A stretch of DNA of 42,360 bases from the NCBI GenBank assembly GCA_024643255.1, contig JAHENF010000001.1:16841-59200 (forward strand), given 5' to 3'. A program made the position numbers and the translations under genes. How positions within the stretch are numbered: position 1 is the first letter of the stretch; the number at the start of each line of letters is the position of its first letter. Origin of the DNA: Ilumatobacteraceae bacterium. GTDB taxonomy: Bacteria; Actinomycetota; Acidimicrobiia; Acidimicrobiales; Ilumatobacteraceae. This document shows positions 15,506 through 23,323 of this stretch, piece after piece. Below the pieces are notes generated by a model, which did not search any database, was not told the origin of the DNA, and saw only the letters and a program-made list of their open reading frames with translations.

Positions 15506-16090
15506 GTGAACGCCGACCCCTCGACCCCGTCGCCGACGGAGCTCGACGCGTCGATCTCTGCCTCCGTCGTCGACGACACGCACGGACCATGGCGACGCTC
15601 GAAGGTCCGCAAGGCGCTCCTCGCAGTGGGCATCGCCGGTTTCGTCGTGTTCTGGGTGTGGGCGCTCTTCTTCGCCTCCAAGACCGCGGTGAACAAGATC
15701 GACGATCGGGCCTGGGCCGCACGCGCCGAAACGACGTGTGCCGGCTACGACATCAAGGTCCGCGCCCTCGAGGCGCAGGCCTCCCCCGACCTCGTGGTGC
15801 GCGCCGATCTCGTCGTCGAGTCGACCGATCTGCTGTCGGCGATGCTCGACGAGATCACCGCCGTCGCCCCCACCGACGAGAAGGGTCAGGCGATCGTGCC
15901 CGCGTGGGAGGCCGACTACCGGACGCTCCTGAACGACCGCTACCGATATGCCGAGGAACTCCGCAGCGGCCAGGACGGGCCGTTCACCGAGACCGCCGTC
16001 GACGGCGTGCCGATCACCGAACGCATCGAGACGTTCGCCGGCGACAACGAGATGCCGAGTTGCGCGCCGCCACGCGGCTCGATCAACTGA
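15506..16090 (+). CDS. Unrecognised single-pass membrane protein
   Basis: 194 residues that I do not recognise. A polar N-terminus of ~30 residues and a basic stretch (WRRSKVRK) precede one membrane helix at ~36-58 (VGIAGFVVFWVWALFF), so the C-terminal ~135 residues are predicted to be extracytoplasmic. That part is helical and charged, with two cysteines ('TTCAGYDIK' and 'MPSCAPP') that could pair. The start is GTG (15506), with TATCGT seven bases before it. The 3' end overlaps the convergent acyltransferase by eight bases. It resembles uncharacterised actinobacterial membrane-anchored proteins only in general layout. Confidence 0.72.
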   Translation: MNADPSTPSPTELDASISASVVDDTHGPWRRSKVRKALLAVGIAGFVVFWVWALFFASKTAVNKIDDRAWAARAETTCAGYDIKVRALEAQASPDLVVRADLVVESTDLLSAMLDEITAVAPTDEKGQAIVPAWEADYRTLLNDRYRYAEELRSGQDGPFTETAVDGVPITERIETFAGDNEMPSCAPPRGSIN

Positions 16091-16727
16091 TCTGCTTGAT
16101 CACGCGCGCCGGCACGCCGGCGGCCACGCTGTTGTCAGGGATGTGGCCGGTGACGACACTGTTGGCCCCGATGACGACATGTCGTCCGATCGTTGCGCCC
16201 GGCAGCACCACGCTGCCATGGCCCAGCCAGGACCCATCGCCGATCGACACCGGACGTTCCGGCATCACCTGCAACGAGATCGGCAGATCGAGGTCGGCGT
16301 AGCCGTGGTTCTGGTCGGTGATGTACACGTGATGGCCGGTCCACACGTCGTTGCCGATCGTGATGCTCAGATGTCCGACGATCCCACTGCCCTTGCCGAT
16401 GAGGCACCGATCGCCGATCGAGATCACCGGGTCGGACACCATCTGCTGGCCGGGCACCATCCCTGCCGACAATGTGATCTGCGGCCCGAACATCGTCCGT
16501 TCACCGATGCTGATGTACTGCTCGTTGAAGATCGTGTTCCAGGGGAAGCAGATGACGCTGTTTCGTCCGAACCGTCCGAACCGATGTCCACGCCTGGTGT
16601 CCGGACCGATCGCTGCGAGTTCCACGGTCGCCTCCCACCCGCGGATCAGCAACTCGCCCAAGGCGCGCCGCATGCCGATGCGGGCCCGCAGAGCGAACGA
16701 GTCGGGAACCGGGGGGCGGTCGAGCAC
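16083..16727 (-). CDS. Left-handed beta-helix (hexapeptide repeat) acyltransferase
   Basis: 214 residues of the maltose/galactoside O-acetyltransferase-like group. Hexapeptide repeats run from ~70 to the end ('ISIGDRCLIGKGSGIVGHLSI', 'VSIGDGSWLGHGSVVLPGATIG'). The catalytic His is in the external loop 'ITDQNHGYADLDLPI'. The ending 'VAAGVPARVI' is standard for the family. It would transfer an acetyl or similar group from CoA to a sugar or small molecule, probably as a trimer. I chose GTG 16725-16727, because TAGCGT ends eight bases upstream and the frame, though open far beyond, then runs antisense to the P1-peptidase gene. It overlaps the convergent gene tail by eight bases. Confidence 0.85.
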   Translation of the reverse strand: MLDRPPVPDSFALRARIGMRRALGELLIRGWEATVELAAIGPDTRRGHRFGRFGRNSVICFPWNTIFNEQYISIGERTMFGPQITLSAGMVPGQQMVSDPVISIGDRCLIGKGSGIVGHLSITIGNDVWTGHHVYITDQNHGYADLDLPISLQVMPERPVSIGDGSWLGHGSVVLPGATIGRHVVIGANSVVTGHIPDNSVAAGVPARVIKQIS

Positions 16728-16735
16728 GAACCGCG

Positions 16736-16741
16736 ACGCTA
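16736..16741 (-). promoter_or_regulatory. Candidate leaderless -10 (TAGCGT) of the acyltransferase
   Basis: Ends eight bases before the GTG start at 16727. It faces the plus-strand TACAGT at 16764 in a 48-base divergent gap. Confidence 0.5.
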
Positions 16742-16763
16742 CTTCGGGTCGGCCACCGCTCCC

Positions 16764-16769
16764 TACAGT
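16764..16769 (+). promoter_or_regulatory. Candidate leaderless -10 (TACAGT) of the P1-family hydrolase
   Basis: Ends six bases before the ATG at 16776. Confidence 0.55.
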
Positions 16770-16775
16770 GGCCCG

Positions 16776-17852
16776 ATGAGGCACGCTCCGCTCGGATCGA
16801 TCACCGACATCCCCGGCATCCGCGTCGGACATCACCAGCGATCGGGTCGTGGCTGGCAGACGGGGACGACAGTGGTGTTCGCTCCGGCCGGCGCAACCCC
16901 TGGGGTCAGCGTGCGCGGCGGGGGTCCCGGCACCCGCGAGACCGACGCGCTCCACCCCGAGAACCTCGTCGAGCTCGTGCACGCCGTGTGCCTCACCGGA
17001 GGCAGCGCCTTCGGTCTCGCGGCGGCGGACGGCGTCGTGGCCTGGCTCGAGGAACGTCGACTCGGCTTCCCGGTCGGCGCGCCGGACCACCTCATCGGTG
17101 TCGTGCCGGTCGTGCCCGCCGCGGTCGTGTTCGACCTCGGTCGTGGCGGCAGCTTCGCGCATCGTCCGGACGCCGACTTCGGCCGACGTGCCATCGCCGC
17201 CGCACGTCGGTCCCAGCCCGCGTGGGGTTCGGTCGGGGCCGGAACCGGCGCCAAGGCCGGGGGCCTCCAGGGCGGAGTCGGCACGGCGAGCACGACCGTG
17301 AGCATCACCGGCGACACCATCGGGACACCGGGAATCGACACCGACGTCGTCGTCGGCGCGATCGCGGTCGTCAATGCCAACGGCTCCCCGATCGATCCGA
17401 CGTCGGGACTTCCGTGGGCCGCGCAAGGCCTCGGACTCCGACGACCATCGGCATCCGACCGGGCACGTCTCACCGCCGCCCTCGATGGTCAGGCTGCCGG
17501 CGAGACGAGCCTCAACACGACCATCGGGGTCGTCGCCACTTCGGCGGCACTCACCAAGTCGGAGGTCACCAAGTTGGCCGACGTCGCCCACGACGGGCTG
17601 GCGAGAGCGATTCGGCCCGCGCACTCGATGTTCGACGGCGACACCGTCTTCGGCCTGGCGACCGGCGACGCCGACCTCGGGCACCAACCGGCGGCGATGC
17701 GGTCCACCGTGTCCCGCCAACGCGCGCTGAACCAGATCCTGACGGCGGCGGCAGACACCTTCGCTGCCGCGTGTGCCCACGCGATCATCGCCGCCGATCG
17801 CCGCGGTGCACTTCCCTCGTACGGCGAACTCTGTCCCTCGGCGCGGCGCTGA
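16776..17852 (+). CDS. P1 (DmpA/NylC)-family N-terminal-nucleophile aminopeptidase/amidase
   Basis: 358 residues of the self-processing DmpA/NylC family. The opening 'SITDIPGIRVGHHQ' and 'CLTGGSAFGLAAADGVVAWLEE' are diagnostic. The predicted autocleavage point is Asn247-Thr248 in 'TSLNTTIGVVATSAALTK', which leaves Thr248 as the N-terminal nucleophile, as in NylC. The glycine-rich 'VGAGTGAKAGGLQGGVGTAS' lines the active site in this family. It has no signal peptide, so it is likely cytosolic. Known members are aminopeptidases with D-esterase activity, beta-peptidyl aminopeptidases or 6-aminohexanoate oligomer hydrolases. The substrate here is open. It lies ~50 bases upstream of panC on the same strand, but panC seems to have its own promoter. 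Confidence 0.9.
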   Translation: MRHAPLGSITDIPGIRVGHHQRSGRGWQTGTTVVFAPAGATPGVSVRGGGPGTRETDALHPENLVELVHAVCLTGGSAFGLAAADGVVAWLEERRLGFPVGAPDHLIGVVPVVPAAVVFDLGRGGSFAHRPDADFGRRAIAAARRSQPAWGSVGAGTGAKAGGLQGGVGTASTTVSITGDTIGTPGIDTDVVVGAIAVVNANGSPIDPTSGLPWAAQGLGLRRPSASDRARLTAALDGQAAGETSLNTTIGVVATSAALTKSEVTKLADVAHDGLARAIRPAHSMFDGDTVFGLATGDADLGHQPAAMRSTVSRQRALNQILTAAADTFAAACAHAIIAADRRGALPSYGELCPSARR

Positions 17853-17892
17853 GCTCCACCGAGCGGACACGAAGGCGCCGACGAGAGGTCGT

Positions 17893-17898
17893 TAACGT
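17893..17898 (+). promoter_or_regulatory. Candidate leaderless -10 (TAACGT) of panC
   Basis: Ends seven bases before the GTG at 17906. A competing reading is that GAGAGG at 17884-17889 is a Shine-Dalgarno for a GTG at 17897, which would add three codons. Confidence 0.45.
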
Positions 17899-17905
17899 GG
17901 CCGCC

Positions 17906-18781
17906 GTGCTGCGCCCGGTGACGATCGAGAATCCTGCCGACATGCGATCGTGGTCGCGCGCCGCTCGCAGCTCCGGACGTTCGATCGCGCTCGTTGCGAC
18001 CATGGGAGCCCTGCACGACGGTCACCTGGCGCTGATCGAGCACGCCCGTTCGCGCGCCGATGCGGTCGTGGTGTCGATCTTCGTCAACCCGCTGCAATTC
18101 GGCGAGAACCATGACTTCACGAACTATCCACGGCCGATCGACACCGATCTCGCGGCATGTGAACGCGCAGAGGTGGCGGCGGTGTACGCGCCGACCGCCG
18201 CAGCGATGTACCCGCGCGGATTCGAGACGCGCGTCGTTCCCGGCCGGCTCGCCTCCACGATGGAAGGACACAGCCGCCCGGGTCACTTCGAGGGGGTGAC
18301 GACCGTCGTCACCAAGCTCCTCGCGGCCGTGGGCCCTGACCTCGCCGTCTTCGGCGAGAAGGACTACCAACAGCTGGCGATCATCCGCCGCATGGTCTCC
18401 GATCTCGACCTCGGCGTCGACATCGTCGCTGCACCAACCGTCCGCGAACCCGATGGGCTGGCGTTGTCGAGCCGCAACCAGCGGCTGACCCCAGCACAGC
18501 GGCGAGCAGCGGTGTGCATTCCGCGATCCATCGCCGAGGCCCGAGAGGTCGCCGCACGACCCGATGCCACGCTCGACGCCATCCTCGCTCGTGTCCGGCA
18601 CGTCATCGACGACGAGCCGCAGGCCTCACTGGACTACGTGAGCGTGTTCGACGCCGGCACGCTCGAAGCGATCGACGACCTGGACGACCCCATGCGAGTG
18701 GCCGGCCGATGCCGGATCGCCATCGCGGCCCGAGTCGGTGACGTGCGGCTGATCGACAACGCCGACCTGTACGACCGCTGA
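17906..18781 (+). CDS. panC: Pantothenate synthetase
   Basis: A 291-residue enzyme that joins pantoate and beta-alanine using ATP. It has the nucleotidyltransferase HIGH-like motif (MGALHDGH), 'SIFVNPLQFGENHDF', the pantoate/ATP pocket 'FGEKDYQQL' and the KMSKS-equivalent 'LSSRNQRL'. The length is normal (~280-300). The start at GTG 17906 is chosen for its spacing to TAACGT, with GTG 17897 as the alternative. The other pantothenate genes (panB, panD) are not adjacent. Its last 156 bases are covered on the opposite strand by the in-frame end of the CPBP protease gene. Confidence 0.93.
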   Translation: MLRPVTIENPADMRSWSRAARSSGRSIALVATMGALHDGHLALIEHARSRADAVVVSIFVNPLQFGENHDFTNYPRPIDTDLAACERAEVAAVYAPTAAAMYPRGFETRVVPGRLASTMEGHSRPGHFEGVTTVVTKLLAAVGPDLAVFGEKDYQQLAIIRRMVSDLDLGVDIVAAPTVREPDGLALSSRNQRLTPAQRRAAVCIPRSIAEAREVAARPDATLDAILARVRHVIDDEPQASLDYVSVFDAGTLEAIDDLDDPMRVAGRCRIAIAARVGDVRLIDNADLYDR

Positions 18782-19567
18782 GCCGGCATCCTGCAGGCGG
18801 TCGGCGACACCGGTCAGCACGATCAACAGCACCGCGCCGTTGAACAGGGCGTGCGCGACGATCGACGGGCCGAGTCGGCCCAACAGGTGGCTGGCCGCGC
18901 CGAAGGCGATGCCGACACCTGACAGCACGACGACGAGGCCGGCGTTGCCGGCGCCGCGTACCGGATCGACGTGGGCGGCCCCGAACAACACGCCCTGGGC
19001 GATCACGGCGACCAGGGCCGGCAGCCGGCTGCGCAGCCCACGCAGCACGACGCCTCGAAACACCATCTCCTCGACGATCGGCGCCGCGATCACCGCCGTG
19101 ATCACGATGGCGACGACGTAGGTCCGGTCGACCGAGGCCTGGTCGATCGCGTCGGTGTTGCCGGAGATCGGGATGCCGAGGACGACGACCACCGCTGCGG
19201 CTGCGAGCTGTGCGCCCAGCGCAGCGAGCCAGACCACCGGTCCCCAGCCGAGGTCCGACCACCGGGGGCTGAGTCCGATGTCCACTCCGAGGTCGCCCGT
19301 CGCCCATCTGGCGCTCGCATACCGACACCACCACACGGAGGGGGCGTACCCGACGAGGGCGAGCAGCGCCACGTACACCGCCAGCGGCCAGCCGAAGTCC
19401 ACGACGGCGTCGAGCAGATACTTCGACGTGATCAGTGACGTCGTGAGCACCACGATCGCTCCGACCACCGCACCGAGCGGCAACGTCGGCGTGATGCTGC
19501 GACGCCGGTCGTCCACGGCCGGCAGGAACGCGGTTCCGGGAATCGGTGGGGGGAGCTGATTCGTCAA
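18626..19567 (-). CDS. CPBP-family intramembrane metalloprotease with tail antisense to panC
   Basis: 313 residues with seven or so membrane helices. The CPBP (Abi/Rce1-like) motifs are complete: EExxxR (Glu166-Glu167...Arg171 in 'VEEMVFRGVVLRG'), the second His in 'LFGAAH' (~199), and HxxxN ('VAHALFNG', His239/Asn243). The catalytic core ends by ~255. The remaining ~51 residues (263-313) read antisense to panC, are charged and look unlike any family tail, so they may be a by-product of a lost stop codon. The start is a TTG (19565-19567) inside an 11-bp tandem repeat. An upstream stop limits extension. A GTG at 19519 is a possible alternative. Substrate and role are unknown. Confidence 0.8.
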   Translation of the reverse strand: MTNQLPPPIPGTAFLPAVDDRRRSITPTLPLGAVVGAIVVLTTSLITSKYLLDAVVDFGWPLAVYVALLALVGYAPSVWWCRYASARWATGDLGVDIGLSPRWSDLGWGPVVWLAALGAQLAAAAVVVVLGIPISGNTDAIDQASVDRTYVVAIVITAVIAAPIVEEMVFRGVVLRGLRSRLPALVAVIAQGVLFGAAHVDPVRGAGNAGLVVVLSGVGIAFGAASHLLGRLGPSIVAHALFNGAVLLIVLTGVADRLQDAGSAVVQVGVVDQPHVTDSGRDGDPASAGHSHGVVQVVDRFERAGVEHAHVVQ

Positions 19568-19593
19568 GGTCTCGTCAAGGTCTCGTCAAGATC
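19561..19593. repeat. Three 11-bp tandem repeats (TCGTCAAGGTC) at the CPBP start
   Basis: Copies at 19561, 19572 and 19583 (the third with one change). Read on the minus strand they give three TTGACG hexamers at one-helical-turn spacing, the first also supplying the TTG start codon. Three -35-like boxes or a regulator's stacked sites are possible. No matching -10 hexamer is evident. Confidence 0.6.
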
Positions 19594-19705
19594 CGCTCAA
19601 CGACGAAGAACTCCGTGCCGAACGCTTCAGAACCGTACCGCTCGTGCCGATACAAGGGAAACGCCGGGGCACCCGGCTGCCCGACCGACATCCGCCACCA
19701 ACACC

Positions 19706-19711
19706 GAGAGG
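19706..19711 (+). promoter_or_regulatory. Shine-Dalgarno (GAGAGG) of the CAP-domain gene
   Basis: GAGAGG lies six bases before the ATG at 19718, so this gene is translated from a leadered mRNA, unlike most of its neighbours. The rest of the 150-base gap (19568-19717) holds the 11-bp repeats and no clear -10/-35 pair. Confidence 0.6.
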
Positions 19712-19717
19712 CCGCAG

Positions 19718-21784
19718 ATGCGAACCACCTCCTCGACACACTCGACGACGACCCGCTCCACCAGGCGCCCGACCAAGGGCCTCGCGCTGTTCGTGTCCGC
19801 ACTCGCGACGATCGGCACGGTGCTCGTGACGGGCGGTGCCACGTCGCCGATCGTCGAAGCGGCAGGTCCGGCGAACTCGGACTGGCTCGGCATCGTCAAC
19901 ACCTATCGCGCCCAGTCGGGCCTGGCGCCGGTCACCGAGAACATCTGGTGGTCCGCCGGCGCTCGGAACCATTCGTGTTGGATGATGCTGAACGGGATCG
20001 CCCACGACGAGACGCCGGGAACGCCCGGCTACACCACCGAGGGCGACCAGGCAGGCAACGCCAGCAACGTCGCCGTGTCGAGCAATGGCAGCAGCCCAGC
20101 GCGGAACCACATCGATCTCTGGATGTCCGGTCCGTTCCATGCGATCGGGATCCTGCGCTCGTCGTTGTCGCAGACCGGCTTCGGATTGTGTTCCAGCCCG
20201 CCCAACCCCTCGACGACCTCGTGGAAGTCCGCCGGCACGCTCGATGTCGTGCGCGGCAACAACTGGAGCGCCCCGAAGCCGTCATCGCCGGTGGTGTTCC
20301 CCGGCAACGGGGTCACGACGAGTCTCACCCGGTTCGTCGCCGAGTCGCCCGATCCACGCTCGTTCTGCGGATGGGGCGCGCAGAACGTCGGCCTTCCCCT
20401 GATCGCGCTGATGCCGAGGACGGTCAGCAGCGCCACCGCCAGCCTCGTCGGGCCCGACGGCCCGATCTCCACCTGCGTCCTGCACACGGGCAACACCAAC
20501 GGCATCGCCAGTTCGATCCTCGGCGGCGACAACGCGGTCGTCGTGATCCCGTCGGCGCCACTGCGCACCGGGAGCTACTCCGTGTCCGTCGGATCCAACG
20601 GCGGCAACGCGGCGTGGTCGTTCAACGTCGACCCGTACGCTGCGCTCGTCGTCCCCGGCCCGCCACCGGAGACGTCGAAGCCGTTGGCCACCAGCGCCCG
20701 ATTCGAGCCGGTCACCCCGTTCCGTTTCGCTGATTCACGCATTCGCCAGACGATCACCGCACGGCTCAAGGCCGGCCGGTCGCTGCGCGTCAAGGTCGCA
20801 GGCACCCAGGGAATCCCGAGCGATGCCACCGCGTTGAGCGCGAGCTTCAAGGTCGTGGCTCCCTCCGGTCAGGGTTACCTGACCGCCTACAACTGCGGCA
20901 CGCTCCCCAACGTCTCCACGCTCAACTACGGACCCGGCGAGACCGTGTCGAACCAGGCGATCGCACCGCTCGATCGTGGTGACCTCTGCCTGTTCGCCCT
21001 GCAGAACACCGATGTCGTGATCGACGTCAACGGCTACGTCGCTTCCGCGGGGACCTACACGTTCGTCCCGGTGACACCCAAACGCCTCCTCGACACCAGG
21101 GACACCAGACGGATCCGCATCGGAACCCGTACGAAGGTCGCCATGACGGGCGCCGACAGTCCGGTACCACCGACGGCGACCGCCGTGGCCGTGAACGTCA
21201 CCGGGGTCCTGCCCGACACGAATGGTTGGATCAAGGCGTTCCCGTGCGATGTCACCGAGCCCGAGGTCTCCACCGTGAATGCACGCGCCGGCCGCACGAT
21301 CGCCAACGGGATCATCGTCCCACTTGCCGCCGATGGCACGCTGTGTCTCACCGCGATGACCGGCACGGACGTCGTTCTCGACGTGACGGGCTGGTTCGGG
21401 CCGGCCACAGGACTCGAGTTCATTCCCGTCGCACCGATCAGGCTGGCGGACACCCGCTCGTACGACAAGGTCATGAACCCACTCACGAATGGCCAGATGC
21501 TGAAGGCCGGCAAGGTGCTCGAGGTGGAGGTCGCCGGTGTTCGCGGACTCCCCGCCGACATCTCGGCAGTCACGCTCAACCTCACCGGCGTCGGCTCGGA
21601 CCAGCGTGGCTGGATCCGCATCGTGCCATGTGGCTCGGCATCCAAGGTCTCGACGCTGAACCACTGGAGCCCCTCGGCGGTTGCCAACGGGACCAACGTG
21701 AAGATCGGACCAGCGGGCACGGTCTGCGTGATCGGCATGCAGACCGGACACGTCATCGTCGACGTCACCGGCGTCTGGAAGTAG
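19718..21784 (+). CDS. Secreted CAP (SCP/PR-1)-domain protein with three C-terminal ~120-residue beta repeats
   Basis: 688 residues. Residues 1-50 are a long Ser/Thr/Arg-rich signal peptide with a hydrophobic core at ~21-45. A CAP/SCP domain spans ~55-185 ('WLGIVNTYRAQSGLAPVTEN', 'HSCWMMLNGIAHDE', 'ARNHIDLWMSGPFHAIGIL'), retaining the central His/Glu cluster. A linker domain follows to ~325. Three repeats then run 329-440, 449-560 and 568-688. Each starts F-x-P-V-(T/A)-P-x-R, contains 'NVTGV' or similar followed by a G-W/Y-hydrophobic strand, has two cysteines, and ends 'VVxDVxG(Y/W)'. Such repeats are widespread in actinobacterial exoproteins and presumably fold as disulphide-stapled beta domains. 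The function is unknown. Cell-surface adhesion or wall association is a guess. Confidence 0.85.
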   Translation: MRTTSSTHSTTTRSTRRPTKGLALFVSALATIGTVLVTGGATSPIVEAAGPANSDWLGIVNTYRAQSGLAPVTENIWWSAGARNHSCWMMLNGIAHDETPGTPGYTTEGDQAGNASNVAVSSNGSSPARNHIDLWMSGPFHAIGILRSSLSQTGFGLCSSPPNPSTTSWKSAGTLDVVRGNNWSAPKPSSPVVFPGNGVTTSLTRFVAESPDPRSFCGWGAQNVGLPLIALMPRTVSSATASLVGPDGPISTCVLHTGNTNGIASSILGGDNAVVVIPSAPLRTGSYSVSVGSNGGNAAWSFNVDPYAALVVPGPPPETSKPLATSARFEPVTPFRFADSRIRQTITARLKAGRSLRVKVAGTQGIPSDATALSASFKVVAPSGQGYLTAYNCGTLPNVSTLNYGPGETVSNQAIAPLDRGDLCLFALQNTDVVIDVNGYVASAGTYTFVPVTPKRLLDTRDTRRIRIGTRTKVAMTGADSPVPPTATAVAVNVTGVLPDTNGWIKAFPCDVTEPEVSTVNARAGRTIANGIIVPLAADGTLCLTAMTGTDVVLDVTGWFGPATGLEFIPVAPIRLADTRSYDKVMNPLTNGQMLKAGKVLEVEVAGVRGLPADISAVTLNLTGVGSDQRGWIRIVPCGSASKVSTLNHWSPSAVANGTNVKIGPAGTVCVIGMQTGHVIVDVTGVWK

Positions 21785-21787
21785 CCA

Positions 21788-23305
21788 CTACCGCCGAAGC
21801 GAGTGATCGGTCACCGTCGCGCGATAGCGCACGGTGTGCACGCTGTCGCCCGACAGGATCGCGCCGCGCCCGAGGGTCCGCCCGGTCTGCCAGTTCGACA
21901 AGCCCAGTTCGGGTGCCTCCAGTGCGTACTGGCCGTCGACCCAGCGCGTGAAACCGTTGCCGACGAAGGGCGCGTCGACCTGCGCGTAGAAGCGATCGTG
22001 CTCGGCGGGATCATCGCTGATCAGCGAGGCGACGAAGTGGGGGCTGTAGCGGTTGCACAGCTCGACGGCTTCGTCGATCGACTCGACGACCACCAGGGTC
22101 ACCTCGGGTGATTCCTCCCACTCCCATTCTGTCGCGAGCATTTCCGGTGCGATCACCGACGCTGCCCGTTCGACGTGGGGGCCGTCCGCACGCCGGACGG
22201 TGACCGACACGTCGAAGCGACCGTCGGTGATCGCCGACTCGCCACCGGCGACGACGTGGAGGCGCCCCACCGTGCCCCGTGCACGCGCGGCCGCGTCGAG
22301 GCCCGCGAGGAAACCGGAGACGACGTGATCGCTGTCCGAGCGCACGACGGCGAACACATTGAGTGTGTTGCAGACCTTGCGGTCGAGCGAGTGCTCCACG
22401 ACGCTGGCGATCACCTGACGATCGGCGCCGGCCCCGGCCACCATCCAGGCACCGCCGGTGCCGTGCAAGCTGACCGGAGTCCCCGATTGCGATGCGACCG
22501 CACCGAGTTCGGCCACCGCGCGGCCCGAACCGCGCGCCACCGCAAGGGCCAGTCGGGGGTCGCTGAACAGATCGTGGCCGGCCGCGTGCGTGGGCGAATC
22601 GACGAGACGCACGACCCCTGACGGGAGCCCGGCGGATTCGAGGGAGGGCGTCAGTGCGTGATCGACGATCGCCCGCGCAGTCCCGAGGGCGTCGGAACCG
22701 ATCCGGAAGACCACGGCATTGCCGGTGCGCACCACGCCGCACGCATCGGCGAACACGTTCGGACGCCCTTCGAACACGAAGCCGACCACGCCGAGCGGGG
22801 CGCGGTTCGACACGATCGTCCAACGATCGTGCTCGACGCGTTGCAGCTGACCGTCACGTCGGCTGGGCGAGTCGCGCCACCCGCGCAGGCCGTCGATCAT
22901 GCCGCGCCGCATCGCATCGTCGAGCACGAGACGCGTCGTCGAGCGTCCCCGGTCGGCGGCGCGTTCGACATCGGCCGCGTTGGCCGCGGCGACCCTCGAG
23001 AAGGTCTCGTCGTCGGCGAGCGAAGTCGCGAACGCATCGAAGAACGTCGAGATCGACTCGTCGCTGCAGGACGCAAGGCCGGCGAACCCGGCAACGGCAT
23101 CACCGACCGCGGCGTCGACCAGGTCGTGGACCGCGGCAGGGATGTGGAGCAATGCCCCGGTCGCCTGCACCACCACGAGCCGGTCCCCCGGCACGAACCG
23201 GTCGGCGAGATCGGCGTCGACCCGCACGACGCGATCGCCAGCGAACGGAATCTCCTGGCCGACCGTGAGGCGACTGAGTGGTGCGATCTCTGGTCCCGCC
23301 GACAT
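21788..23305 (-). CDS. Gamma-glutamyl phosphate reductase-like (ProA-related) aldehyde dehydrogenase, divergent
   Basis: 505 residues against ~415 for ProA. From ~165 the fold is ProA-like: 'APLGVVGFVFEGRPNVFADACG', 'GNAVVFRIGSDALGTA', and the catalytic Cys312 in 'DRKVCNTLNVFAV'. In the C-terminal part the normal ProA motif (F-DGG-QFGLGAE-x-x-IST...HARGPMGL) is replaced by 'WVDGQYALEAPELGLSNWQTG' and 'LGRGAILSGD'. About 65-80 extra residues precede the ProA core and match nothing I know. The thiol is kept, so it is probably an active NAD(P)-dependent acyl-phosphate reductase or semialdehyde dehydrogenase, but a role in proline synthesis is doubtful. The ATG at 23303-23305 has TACGCT seven bases upstream. 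No proB is nearby. Confidence 0.75.
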   Translation of the reverse strand: MSAGPEIAPLSRLTVGQEIPFAGDRVVRVDADLADRFVPGDRLVVVQATGALLHIPAAVHDLVDAAVGDAVAGFAGLASCSDESISTFFDAFATSLADDETFSRVAAANAADVERAADRGRSTTRLVLDDAMRRGMIDGLRGWRDSPSRRDGQLQRVEHDRWTIVSNRAPLGVVGFVFEGRPNVFADACGVVRTGNAVVFRIGSDALGTARAIVDHALTPSLESAGLPSGVVRLVDSPTHAAGHDLFSDPRLALAVARGSGRAVAELGAVASQSGTPVSLHGTGGAWMVAGAGADRQVIASVVEHSLDRKVCNTLNVFAVVRSDSDHVVSGFLAGLDAAARARGTVGRLHVVAGGESAITDGRFDVSVTVRRADGPHVERAASVIAPEMLATEWEWEESPEVTLVVVESIDEAVELCNRYSPHFVASLISDDPAEHDRFYAQVDAPFVGNGFTRWVDGQYALEAPELGLSNWQTGRTLGRGAILSGDSVHTVRYRATVTDHSLRR

Positions 23306-23311
23306 CGCAAT

Positions 23312-23318
23312 TAGCGTA
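23312..23318. promoter_or_regulatory. Fully overlapping bidirectional -10 (TAGCGT plus / TACGCT minus)
   Basis: The seven bases TAGCGTA contain a plus-strand TAGCGT (23312-23317) ending six bases before GTG 23324, and a minus-strand TACGCT (23313-23318) ending seven bases before ATG 23305. The two starts are only 18 bases apart and neither gene has a Shine-Dalgarno. Confidence 0.65.
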
Positions 23319-23323
23319 GGCGT

